Source of the DNA: Podocnemis expansa
Taxonomy: Eukaryota > Chordata > Testudines > Podocnemididae
DNA length: 64,000 bases
Direction of reading: 5' to 3'
Assembly: GCA_007922195.1 (NCBI GenBank)
Contig: ML682030.1
Span: forward strand, 186,001 to 250,000
Both the position numbers and the translations under genes were made by a program. How positions within the stretch are numbered: position 1 is the first letter of the stretch; each line of letters begins with the position of its first letter. The notes under the pieces were generated by a model that was not told the DNA's origin, ran no database searches, and saw only the letters and a program-made list of their open reading frames with translations. This document shows, one piece after another, positions 11,699-20,772 of this stretch.

Positions 11699-12378
11699 CC
11701 AGAAAAGACAGTTGTGCAAGTAAACAAACCAGCATGTCCAGAGGATGCCTGGTCAGAAGATAGACTGAATGGATCCAGGCCTATAAGACAACAACAGAGA
11801 AGACTAGCATGCCGACTTACATACATTCGTAATACCACAGAGTCTGATAACTGAAGACAGGGACACACTATTTGGGTTGGACTTTAGGCCTTTGGACAGA
11901 GTTATTATGGACTGAGACCTGTGCTTCAGCAGACAGGCCACTACAGTTATGGTGCTGAGCTCTGCTCCTGTGCATGTTTTATGTTGTAACTTTGATTTCT
12001 CTAAATTTATTTTGGAAGATGAAATGTAGAGACCTGCCTTGGTCCAGATGAGAGAACAGCTAGGTAATAATGAGAAAGCTGCTGTGCACCCTTGAGGCTC
12101 TGCACAGTAGTCAGTCATCCAGATAAGGGAATGCTTGGACATCCAGGTGGCATAGGTGGGCAGCCAGGACTGACATGCCTTTAGTGAAGATCCCTGTGGT
12201 GAACAAAAGGCCAAATGGGAACACCATGAACTGGTAGTTCATCTTCTCTGATATAAAGAAAAGACACTTCCTGGGTCAGGAAGTAGTGCCACATAGAAGC
12301 ATGCATTCTTCAAACAGAAGGAAGAATATCAATCTCCATTTTCCAAGGATGGGATAATGAAAACTGTTAAGGCTGTTC
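11699..12378 (-). pseudogene. DIRS reverse transcriptase C-terminal part and RNase H start (broken)
   Basis: Minus strand. The reverse transcriptase catalytic box reads FPYLDD (YLDD at 12114-12125), followed by TGA where DIRS elements have tryptophan, so the active-site block is closed by a stop. Upstream are an IIPSLENGD segment near 12350, NYQFMVFPFG near 12235 and LAAHLCHLDVQAF near 12150, all typical of DIRS/Gypsy-like RT palm regions. Toward 11700 a RMYVSRHASL segment precedes RNase H. The solo LTR follows directly. Frameshifted; no function. Confidence 0.75.
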
Positions 12379-13095
12379 CCTGCTCTGACACTCTGAGTGG
12401 AGAAGGTGAGGGCCTGGAACAGGCCTTAAAACCCACGCCTTAATACTCTCCAAGGCTACCAATTTCCTGGCCTCCAAGTGTTATTGCTGCCACCACCCAA
12501 ATGCAAAAACCTCTTGAAAACCCAGGAAGGCACACTTGGGAATTCCTTCCTGTGAGGTACCCTCAATTGCTTTCTTCCTCCTTCAGGAGAGCAACTGAAC
12601 CCCAGCTGGGATATCAGCTGGAAATGGGACAGAATCCCCTTAAGTAGTTGGCTGCGCAATCTGAGGCACATGCACACAAAACCTCTTGCCTTTTAGGACA
12701 CAGGATCAAGGCTTATTTTAAGAGGGCAAAATCTTTAAGTAATAAGAACAGATAAACACAGAGTTGCTTCTCTGGGATTTAACTTAGTTAGTTACAGGAT
12801 AATGGGAGGAAGTAGGTGAGTCCAGCACAGAGGAATCCAAAAACAAACCAAAACAAAAAATTACCTTGACCGCATCTAGCTAAACATTCCCTGTTCTACT
12901 CACAACTGGTCAGTTACAAACTTGAACCCATCTTAGGCAAGGCTGTCCCTGGATCCTTCAGGCTTGTCTCCCTGGCTCCCTCCTGATCCTTTCAGGAGCT
13001 CTGCTGCCACCAAACAGGAGAACAGACAGGGCTGCTTCTCCAGTTCAAATATCTGTGCTTTGTTTTTACTGGCTTTCCTTTCTCCTCAAGGTCAC
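12379..13095. repeat. unclassified insertion inside the DIRS reverse transcriptase
   Basis: The DIRS RT reads up to about 13095 on one side and resumes at about 12378, so ~715 bp is foreign. It contains GCTGCCACCACCCAAATGC (12490) and a TTTAAGTAATAAGAACAG segment (12736). It resembles LTR-type or other dispersed repeats of turtles in layout, but I could not find a target duplication or terminal inverted repeats, so its class is open. Confidence 0.5.
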
Positions 13096-13108
13096 TACAG
13101 AAACAAGG

Positions 13109-13354
13109 GAAACAAGGGGTCCTCTTGCACTTAGACTAATAACATTTATTTATTGCATGAGCTGTCATGGGAAAAAATCCCACTTCAACAGACGTTTTGA
13201 AGATGGGGGAACTTCCACTTTTTCAGATGCTTTAAAGATGTGATATGCTCCCATAAAAACTCATGCAATAAACAAATTTGTTAGTCTTTAAGTGCCACAG
13301 AATTCCCTGTTTGTTTTATTCAACTAGACTAACACGGCTGCCCCTTTGAAACAA
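13109..13354. mobile_element. palindromic ribozyme-family repeat (family A) with 13-bp target duplication
   Basis: An inverted pair of family A arms inside the DIRS RT. Flanked by perfect 13-bp repeats TACAGAAACAAGG at 13096-13108 and 13355-13367. The left arm is cut short at the outer end; the right arm runs to CTAGACTAACACGGCTGCC. The minus-strand ribozyme segment at 13155-13194 keeps stem II (GUGGG/CCCAU), AGCU and AUGC, but CUGAnGA has become CUGUUGA and GAA has become GAC, so it should be inactive. Confidence 0.85.
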
Positions 13355-13367
13355 TACAGAAACAAGG

Positions 13368-13650
13368 AAAACCATCTTGAACTTCATTTTCTTGATTTAC
13401 TGGTTCGACATCCTGAGATCTAAAATGGGACACTGACCACCAGATTTTTAGGAATTAGTAAGTAAAAGGAACAGAATCACTTTCCACTGTGAAGAAATGG
13501 AATCTCTTCTAGTACTGTGTCATGAGACATGTCAATGAACAGGGATGGGGAAGTAGGTTGGAGAAAGGAACAGAGGTGAACTGGATAACAACTCTCTTTC
13601 ACAGTGCTGAGCATCCACTTGTTTGAAGTTATTTTGTCCCACATGCTATA
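13368..13650 (-). pseudogene. DIRS reverse transcriptase N-terminal part (broken)
   Basis: Minus strand. WDKITSNKWMLSTV at 13600-13641 corresponds to the conserved WxxIT.D.WVL segment upstream of DIRS RT. It is followed by LEEIPFLHSGK (like the EEV..LL.KGAI motif), FCSFYLLIPKN, and KMKFKMVFLVS near 13370. One part of this lies in an open frame of 153 codons (13477-13938), which is therefore transposon-derived. The ribozyme palindrome at 13109 interrupts it next. Confidence 0.68.
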
Positions 13651-14460
13651 AAAGAACTCACTTCCAAAAGGCGGGATAAACGGTAAGACTGGTATGCTGC
13701 CCCCAAAGAGGCAGTCAAAACGATTGCTTACAGTGGGGCAGTATGTGGTGAAAAGAAAATGATTGAGATAAAGCTGTTTGGCAATGTCAAAATGTGAACT
13801 CTCTTTTAGTAGACTCATAAGACTTGAGAAGTGGAAGTCACTAAGACAAGTAAGTGCTCTGCTGTCCATGCCTGCAGCGCTCATGAAGCTGACAGTGCCG
13901 AGATGGTCTGGGTCAACAGTACAGACAAAGAAGGGCATGGTAAAGATAAAGGAGCAAGACTCAGTGATCTCAGAAGAATTGTAGTCAACTGTGCCGCCTC
14001 TGACAGAACCAATTAAAGCTTCTGTTTATAATGCCTCAAACGGATACCAGAGGACTTAGTAGAGCTCCTGCTCAATGGCGCCTGAGATTTTAAGCACTTT
14101 TTGGCACTGGATGCTTAGAGAGCTTTGAAGAGGCTGACAGTGGGGAGGAAAAGCAATGCTCTTCTCCTGGTCTGTGCTTCAAGTTTCAGGCTGCTGTAGG
14201 TGCATTCTTTGTGCATTTGGAATCTATCGCCTCATGTTCAGGTTTTAATTCCAATGAGGGATACAATGGTTCCTTCAACAGATGAATTCACCTAGACAAT
14301 TCAACAGACAGAAGTCCCTCTGCTTTTTTGTTCTAGTAGGAAGGAGGTAGAAATAGGACATTTGTCCCTCACATGTCTTTCCTTTAAGCAGATTAAGCAG
14401 TTTTCGTACCTGTCTCTGACAGGGATATGCCCTGTACATGGCGCACTCCTTGAAACCTAG
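13651..14460 (-). pseudogene. DIRS ORF1 (gag-like), broken
   Basis: Minus strand. Near 14330-14460 it encodes GFKECAMYRAYPCQRQ and a LPTRTKKQRD-like basic stretch, matching the cysteine-containing region followed by RTKKDRE in DIRS ORF1 proteins. The segment to 13700 is low-complexity in the family and poorly conserved here. In live elements ORF1 is thought to bind the RNA. Several frameshifts; start codon not identifiable. Confidence 0.55.
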
Positions 14461-14689
14461 AGAGGAGTGGGTTTTTTTGTTTGTTTGTTTTGTTTTTTTT
14501 TAACAGAAAGTCCTCCAATATCAACATTGAACAGCAGTAAAAACTATCTAAACTATCAAGCTTTTTTCAGAAAAGCTGCTAACTGGGCAGACAACTGTGA
14601 GGTGCTACAACACTCATCACAAGTGATGAAAAGGAACAGAGAGGAAGATGACAAATGCCCCTTTTAGCTTATCTCCATGAATGAGGAGA

Positions 14690-14795
14690 TCAGGGTGTAT
14701 ATATCATCTACAGGTGCTTGCAAAATCTTGGACTCAAGTGCATTAGGCACACATATCCCTGAGCACAATTCCTCAGAGAAGAACCAATCTATAAA
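14690..14795 (-). repeat. DIRS terminal repeat, 5' side of element
   Basis: GGGTGTATATATCATCTACA at 14694 and ATTAGGCACACATATCCCTG ... CTCAGAGAAGAAC ending near 14793 match the end motif of the same element at 8648-8668. This gives the outer boundary of the DIRS copy. Confidence 0.5.
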
Positions 14796-15789
14796 TCATT
14801 CCCATCTCATTTAAGGCACTAATGACCACACAACATGAAAATTAATTTGTCTTTTTTTCCTTTGTAAGCTTATAACTGATTGGGATTGGATTTGGAGGTG
14901 GGGGGAGTGATGTGTCCCATAAGCAGCTGACTGGTGTCACAATTCAGTTCTCATTTGGAGGTAAAAATCATATAAATACCAACTAAAAATCCTCAAATGC
15001 TCAGATTCAATCTGCTAAAGGCACAAGTCATGAGTGCCTGGTAAATGGTTTGGATAAAAATCCATATATTGAATTCAACAAAAAGAAATTCAGTATGAGC
15101 TGCAACGCAATGTCAGTCATGGGCTTTGCAAAACAGCCCTTCCCTATTTTTATTTTTGAGAGTTGTTAACTTGAAACTGATTTTAATCTCTCATCTCACT
15201 ATCTCAGGGCTACAATCAGTGAACAAACACAAACCTACCTTGGTGGAAAGAGGGGAAAAAATTCCTTTGTGAATCCAGTTATCACCTCAGGGCCTTGATA
15301 CAGCAAGATGGTATATTATTTGGGGGCAGGGGGGGTCAAAATTATTTCGCTCTACTTTATGATGATAATGAGGACCTCAGAGATAATATGACTGGTTCCT
15401 GCACAGCATATATACTCAGTAAAATCATCCAGCAGGTGAGAATATACAGCCCTTTCATGCTACATTTGTCTGTGAAATAGATACCTCCTGCAATTCCCCT
15501 CTCCCTCGGTGGGGGGAAATATCCACTGTTATATTGCTGAAGGCAAAGATTTTTAAGTGGTTAATGTGGATGGTTTCATTTGAAGCTGTTTAGCTTAAGC
15601 AACTGCATTTGTCAAACAGAGCATTAAAGAGGAGAGAACAGCTTGGGAATAAGAATGGAAGATAACTCCTTAGTAGAACTGGTGACTTTTTCAGTGAAAT
15701 GTTTTTTCATCAAAATCTAAACTTTTCTGTGAGGAAAGGAGAGACTCATGACTAACCCTGCTGAGAACAGTCAATAGCTAAAGCTTGCA
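14796..15789. other. unique AT-rich stretch
   Basis: No gene or repeat recognised. Confidence 0.5.
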
Positions 15790-15794
15790 ACTGT

Positions 15795-15888
15795 CATCTG
15801 GCAGGAGTCAGGCTCAAATCCTACTTGAGCCTGGATCTCCCACATCCCAGGCAAGCACCCTAACCACTGAGCTATTCAGGGATTGTCG
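15795..15888 (-). mobile_element. tRNA-derived SINE head
   Basis: On the minus strand a TAGCTCAGTGG A box (near 15880-15870) is followed by TTAGGGTGCTTGCCTGGGA and, about 50 nt on, a GGCTCAAGTAGG segment in the position of a B box (consensus GGTTCRANNCC, two or more changes). The body does not close as a tRNA and there is no acceptor stem, so this is a SINE relic. Confidence 0.6.
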
Positions 15889-16095
15889 GTGGGTAGGTCG
15901 GTCAGTCGCTCTCTCTCAGTAATCCAACAATTCCAAGGACCAGAAAACAGATTCTTGCACGGCTCTATTTCTGAGTTCCACCCACGGCACTGCATGAATG
16001 ATGTTGCTTTACTTATTTCACAGGCATGCAGTGAGGACTAACACTCCCACTCACCAAAGGACCCACTCATTCAGTCTTACCACAAATACATAGGG

Positions 16096-16325
16096 CAGGT
16101 CTACTCTCAAAATCCTTCACTATTGCAGCTATACCATGAGAGTGCTTTAATGAAGATGCTCTACGGCAAGTGAAGAAAGCTCTCTTGTCAGCACAGCAAA
16201 TCCAGTTTCATGAGAGGGGACAGCTGTGTTGGCAGGAGAAGCCTTTCCATTGATGTAGAGTTGTCTGTACCCATGCGTAGACTGGTAAAACTGTGTCCCT
16301 CACTGGTGTGGATTATTCAGATCTG
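16096..16325. mobile_element. MITE-like DNA transposon relic (TCTAC-ended family)
   Basis: Starts AGGTCTACTCTC; contains GCAGCTATACCATGAGAGTG, GATGCTCTACGGC and GGCAGGAGAAGCC; ends in GTGTGGATTATTCAG. I recognise this as a family dispersed in turtle DNA with TGTCTACAC-type ends. Superfamily not assigned. Related end motif at 33175-33475. Confidence 0.55.
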
Positions 16326-16823
16326 CGAGCAATGTAATTTTTTGAAATAATTGAGTAGGGTAGACTGGGGCACAGGAATTGCTATAATAGACAAGACAAG
16401 CCCATGAAGCACATTTTCTATGTCTGCTTAAGCATTTATACCACCACTCATCACCACCACAGAATGAGTGCCCAGTAATGAGGTTCATCTCCTCATTTAT
16501 AGTTAGCATTATACAACAGCTATACCTCATTCAAAGAGTAAGTGTTAATATCAAGTTACTATGTTGCTTCAACACTCCCTACAGGCTTACCACAGAGTCC
16601 TTTAAGAAAAGTTAGTAGCAGATTAAGTCAACATCTCCACTACCTCTGGGTCAGGAGAGTCAGGGTACAGAAGTGGTGTGGCTGGGTACGTATAAAAAGC
16701 TGAAAAATCATTTTTGTTCTCCCACTGAATAAATGCTAATAAAATATAAGCAAATGAATATTAGATTTTTCATATTAAGACTATTTTAGTAGCTTTATCA
16801 GGCATAATCAGATAGTCCAGTCA
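16326..16823. other. unique non-coding stretch
   Basis: No gene or repeat recognised. Confidence 0.5.
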
Positions 16824-17130
16824 GAACACAAGAATGGCCATACTGAGTCAGACCAATGATCCATCAAACCCAGTATCCTGTCTTCTGACAGTGGCCAATG
16901 CCAGGTGCTTCAGAGGAAATAAAGAGACTTGGTAATCGTCAAGTGATCTATCCCATCGTCTGTTCCCTAGGTCTGGCAAACTGAGGCTAGGGACACTTCA
17001 AGAGCATGGCGGGGGGGTGGGGGGGAGGAGTCCTCTGGCACTTAAAGACATGGTTTTGCATCCCTGTCCATACTAGATCAAAGACATGAATGGACCAATC
17101 TTCCATGAAGTGATCCTATTTTTTTTTTAA
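16824..17130 (-). mobile_element. CR1 LINE 3' fragment, interrupted
   Basis: Plus strand reads CATACTGAGTCAGACCAATG, CAGTATCCTGTCTTCTGACA, CAATGCCAGGTGCTTCAGAG: the reversed 3' end of the CR1 subfamily seen at 51466. It continues at 17060 (CATCCCTGTCCATACTAG) after a G-run (17009-17024) and a 26-bp fragment of family A (GGAGTCCTCTGGCACTTAAAG) at 17026-17046. Confidence 0.78.
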
Positions 17131-17450
17131 CTTGTTCATGTAGGGTAAATTAAGAAGTGCAATAGACCAGCCAACAATATTCACAGATAACTGAAAGAAA
17201 GACCACAAAAAGAGTCCCTTATAACTTTTAACATGTTGAATCAGTCAGCATGGTTCCAAGCTATAACCCCCTTAGTAAATCTGGAGGGGAAAAAAATCTC
17301 TTCCCTTGCTGATTTTTCCTTTTATAAAATATTGACTTGTTCCTGCTGGTTTGGTTGGTTTTTTTCCAAAGGGATAGCCATGTTAGTCTAGTCTAGTAAA
17401 AAAACAACAAGCAGTTGTGTGGCACTTTAAGACTAACAGATTTATTTTTT

Positions 17451-17491
17451 GCATGAGCTTTCGTGGGAGAAGATCCCACTTCCTCAGATGC
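17451..17491 (-). ncRNA. hammerhead ribozyme fold, intact core
   Basis: Minus strand, 5' to 3': GCAU (stem I), CUGAGGA, one extra A, GUGGGA, loop UCUUC, UCCCAC (6-bp stem II), GAA, AGCU (self-complementary stem III), C (cleavage nucleotide H17), AUGC (stem I, pairs GCAU). All conserved core bases C3-U4-G5-A6-N-G8-A9 and G12-A13-A14 are present. The extra A before stem II is non-standard but constant in this window. AGCU cannot form a hairpin, so cleavage should need a dimer, as published for Penelope-associated hammerheads. Confidence 0.8.
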
Positions 17492-17519
17492 TTCAAAGAT
17501 GAGTGAAGAATGCTTCGAA

Positions 17520-17560
17520 GCATCTGAGGAAGTGGGATCTTCTCCCACAAAAGCTCATGC
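17520..17560 (+). ncRNA. hammerhead ribozyme fold, G12 mutated
   Basis: Plus-strand mirror copy: GCAU, CUGAGGA, extra A, the same stem II, then AAA where GAA is required, AGCU, C, AUGC. G12 to A is at the general-base nucleotide of the hammerhead, so this copy should be inactive, though all stems persist. Confidence 0.75.
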
Positions 17561-17624
17561 AAAAAATAAATCTGTTAGTCTTAAAGCGCCACACAACCGC
17601 TTGTTGTTTTTTTTGGTTGGTTTT

Positions 17625-19417
17625 GTTTGCTTTGTATATCTTTGCACTCACCTCTGGTTTTGCACAACTGTATCCCTGCTGAAGTTAAAGATGTGGGAAT
17701 CACAGTTTCATAAGTTAAGAGTTAAAATTTCATTGACATAGACCATCCCCAGAAGGCCCATAGCCCCAAAACATTATTTGGGTAGATCCTATGTGAAGAG
17801 TGACTAAGCTCAGTAGCTATTTATTATTCTTATTAGTGATATTTTAACTAGTGAATCTTCCTTACTATGGCCGAAAATTCCAGCAATATATCTATATTTA
17901 GTCAAGCACTTCCGTATGCACTTAAATCAAGTTAAAGTACACACTCAAGTCTTCTCCTGAAACGGGCACCAGACAATAACAACTTTGAAGTGGGTAAATA
18001 CCTGAGACCAAAACTATGTCACGGACAAGAGACAAATAACATCATATACTAACCTCAGACTTCTGTGCCTAGAGGCAATGATCACATATGAGCAACCTGA
18101 TGGTAATCTTTGCTTTGGCCATAACTTCCTTTGATTTTGTTGGTATGTTCCAGAAAGTTTCTTAAATGTAGAATTTCGTGTTTAATTATGTTAGGATGTT
18201 GGTTGGTTTTTTTAATAATAATCTTCAGAAACAAAAAATTCTCGACTTGAGTTTTTGAAATCTTCATTTCTTAAAACCCAGATTGTTCTGCAAACTGTGT
18301 AGAGTCTGGAGAGTATATGTCATCTTCCAGATGCATTCAGACAGTCTGAAATAGTTGCATTACACCATAGTAATTCCACTACAAATACTAGCAACTTGGC
18401 TTGAGAAGCTGCTCTCAGTCAGTGAGGACGAATTCATAAACAAAAATGTTAAGTTAAAACTAAACCCTTGCTCTTCTGGGTGAGAAAAAAAACCAAGTAT
18501 AAACCCATGCAGTGCAGCACTCCTGAATCTGCAAAGCGATTTCCTGAAACAGAGGATTCTGAACTGCCTCTATTTATCACATTGGGGTATAATCAAGTCA
18601 GCTAGATATCCTTCTCAATCTCTTCAGGAGGCCATATCTACACTTGAGTTTTATCTATTAATGAAAACCACCAGCATAGATACCATTTCCTTTATTGTAT
18701 CATCATGTGTGTCTGGTACAACTTACCAAAGTTCAAAAATCGCAAACATTGCAAAGGACAATTAAACACAAGGTCTTAATTTTATCTCCCACTGTAACAG
18801 CTAAGAGATTTCATCATTCCTTGCTCATCCCAAACCTGTGCATTTAACAAGTAACACCTGCAAGCTAGTGACCTGCTGGATGAATTTGTCACGAGTTGAT
18901 TGCAACTGCACAAAAACCTTGAGAAAACAGGATAAGCAACTTGTGTTGTCATGTCATATTTTCCATGCGTCTGAGTAGTATGTCTACCTTAAGAAAATGC
19001 GTGTTTACACAACTAGGTCTATCAAGCCAAACATTTGCTTAAAGAAGGGGGGGAAGCTGTCGGTTAGATTAAGATTTGCATAATAACCTTCAGCAAATCC
19101 TAGGAAATTATTAGTGTCAAAGGCGTAAACAGCAACACATTAACAGCTACATGACACATCAGATCAATTACTGTGTCTCACGCAAACTGAATCCATTTTA
19201 AAACGGTCCAAAAACGTTTTCACTCAAGAAGCTGTCACCAAAGCAGCTGTCAGTCTGTCACATCAACTTCCATACACCTTCAAAAAGAGACAGTCTTTGT
19301 CTTTTTGAAAATTGACCTTGGAAATAAATCGACACACAAATACTTTAAAAAACAATATTCAAGATCAGAATATCTAGCAATAGTTAGAAAATTCAGAGCA
19401 CAAATTCTTCTTTTGCC
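17625..19417. other. unique AT-rich stretch
   Basis: No repeat ends, exon or RNA gene seen across 1.8 kb. Confidence 0.5.
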
Positions 19418-19425
19418 CTCTAAGA

Positions 19426-19624
19426 CAAGGGTCTCAAACTCAAATTACCACAAGGGCCACATGAAGATTAGTACAGGGCTACATGAGGATGAGCACATTC
19501 AGCGCACCACTGAAAACATTTCACACAACGATATTGCAGATATCGGTAACAGTGTTGTTGCACACCACAGAAAATAGCTTTAGGGGCTGCATGTGGCCCA
19601 CAGGCCACGTGTTTGAGACACCTG
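19426..19624. mobile_element. non-autonomous hAT transposon
   Basis: Ends CAAGGGTCTCAAACTC and GTGTTTGAGACACCTG; body with TTTCACACAACGATATTGCAGA and GGGCTGCATGTGGCCCACAG, same family as 9403 and 48552. Flanking 8-mers (CTCTAAGA, CCTAGGGA) do not match well, so the target duplication has decayed. Confidence 0.85.
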
Positions 19625-19689
19625 CCTAGGGAATGCATTTGTTGCTTGTGGCTGAGGATAGTGTGCAATATACAGGCACTTTGGTGTGG

Positions 19690-19850
19690 CTTGAGGACTT
19701 ATAATATTATCAGTCTTGTGGTACTGCCTAGGAGCTCTGCTTATGGACCAGGATCTAGGAGCTCTGCTTATGGACCAGGATCCCATGGAGCTAGGTACTG
19801 CACGAACATAGAACAAAAGGGTTATCACTTGTCAGCGGCATTCTTAGGGG
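19690..19850 (-). mobile_element. CORE-SINE/LINE 3' tail relic with internal duplication
   Basis: Reversed form of the amniote tail sequence that at 25500-25620 reads TAGGCTCTTTGGGGCAGGAA. Here AGGAGCTCTGCTTATGGACC, GAGCTAGGTACTGCACGAAC and ATAGAACAAAAGGG are the matching blocks. Exact SINE/LINE family not assigned. Contains the 27-bp tandem duplication listed next. Confidence 0.55.
19729..19782. repeat. perfect 27-bp tandem duplication
   Basis: Two identical 27-bp units (19729-19755, 19756-19782) beginning TAGGAGCTCT and ending GACCAGGATC. It lies within an old repeat, so the perfect identity points to a recent duplication. Confidence 0.95.
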
Positions 19851-20582
19851 ACCCCAGCATGGTATCCAGCCTCTCTGACTCACCTGATTCGTCCCCACCC
19901 CACCCCCATTTAAATCACAAACCAAGAACAATGAAAAGGCAGCGGGAGACACACCTAAACCACTCCAAACAAGGGTGACAGGATTAACGTACCTCCTCTA
20001 GCCTCACCTGGTCCTACATCGAAGATATGAGGAGGCATCTCTGTTAGCACACTGAATGGAAAACAGAGAACCTCATTTGCATCAAATATGGAACAAGAAT
20101 TAGCGTCCTGAATGAAGAACCAACCTGCAAGGCAGGAACTGCAGTGAATTCTGGGATCAGAGAAACAGAAGCACTGTATGATGGGGACTCTGTATTCCCG
20201 ATGTTAATGAACATACATTGGCACATACCCAGCTGAGCTGTTATCAGTCTGATTCTAGCCACAGATACTTAGTGATATCCAAAATAATGAATCTGCTTTC
20301 TTATACTGGGAGCTCCCTCAATGTAACTTTGCTCATAACCAGGAACGAGCAGTTCCTATTGTGCATCCTAAATAAAACAACTCTGGTATACTCCCTTCAA
20401 TTATTAAGCCATAAACCAACCTAGTGTTCTAGCTTGAACCACTGTTTTTCCCTGCAAAACCCCCTACCCAAGTTCAAAATTCTCTTCTGATACCTGCATT
20501 CAAAAGCTGCATCAGTTCGACTGGTATGTCACCTTCTCTTAACTGACTACGTTGGGGTCTCTGTCTGTCAAGCATTCCAGGA
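19851..20582. other. unique non-coding stretch
   Basis: No gene or repeat recognised. Confidence 0.5.
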
Positions 20583-20590
20583 CCCTAAGC

Positions 20591-20764
20591 TAGTAGTTCT
20601 CAACCACCATGTCGGGACACGTTACTGGGTTGCCATCCAGTGGTAAGTGTCATGCAGAGCTGGGAAAATGGCTGGATTTGGCTGGGGGATTGACTGGTGT
20701 GTCCTGCAGGGTTGTGATACTCCACCACCAAGTGTGTCGTGACCCGCAAAAGGTTAAGAAACTG
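20591..20764. mobile_element. non-autonomous hAT transposon, 174 bp
   Basis: Ends TAGTAGTTCTCAACC and GGTTAAGAAACTG; 8-bp target duplication with one mismatch (CCCTAAGC at 20583-20590, CCCTGAGC at 20765-20772). Internal blocks GAGCTGGGAAAATGGCTGGA and GTGTGTCCTGCAGGGT match 5338-5517. Confidence 0.88.
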
Positions 20765-20772
20765 CCCTGAGC

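Larger units (their letters stand above)
8368..14795 (-). mobile_element. DIRS-type tyrosine-recombinase retrotransposon, degraded, with nested insertions
   Basis: A near full-length DIRS-like element on the minus strand. In element order: terminal repeat (~14690-14795), ORF1 with a Cys/Lys-rich C-terminal region (13650-14460), reverse transcriptase (13368-13650 and 12040-12378), RNase H (~11.7-12.04 and 10.70-10.89 kb), linker (10.25-10.70 kb), tyrosine recombinase (~8772-9394 plus its N-terminal part at 9827-10230), and a second terminal repeat (8368-8700). DIRS elements integrate by a recombinase, not an integrase, so no target duplication is expected and none was seen. Frameshifts and stops throughout: long dead. 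Insertions: hAT pair 9403-9818, solo LTR 10892-11693, unclassified 12379-13095, ribozyme palindrome 13109-13354. About 4.2 kb remain without them. Confidence 0.75.
17363..17611. mobile_element. palindromic ribozyme-family repeat (family A), best copy, 13-bp target duplication
   Basis: Two family A arms face each other around a short spacer near 17492-17519. Outer flanks are perfect 13-bp repeats TTTGGTTGGTTTT at 17350-17362 and 17612-17624. Each arm carries GTTAGTCT, a TGTGGCACTTTAAGACTAAC-type block, TTTATTTTTTGCATGAGC, and a hammerhead fold. No protein-coding capacity. Inferred to be a non-autonomous relative of Penelope-like elements, whose terminal repeats are known to carry small hammerheads; in rightward and leftward transcription each RNA has one ribozyme in sense. 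Confidence 0.85.

Noticed and set aside
13477..13938. 153-codon minus-strand frame as a host exon
   Set aside because: It contains the DIRS segment WDKITSNKWMLSTV and lies in order with DIRS ORF1 and RT.
15795..15888. Functional tRNA gene on the minus strand
   Set aside because: A box is good but the B box is degenerate and acceptor stem and cloverleaf do not close; fits a tRNA-derived SINE.
17520..17560. Active plus-strand hammerhead
   Set aside because: The required G12 is A, which should abolish catalysis; only the minus-strand partner has an intact core.
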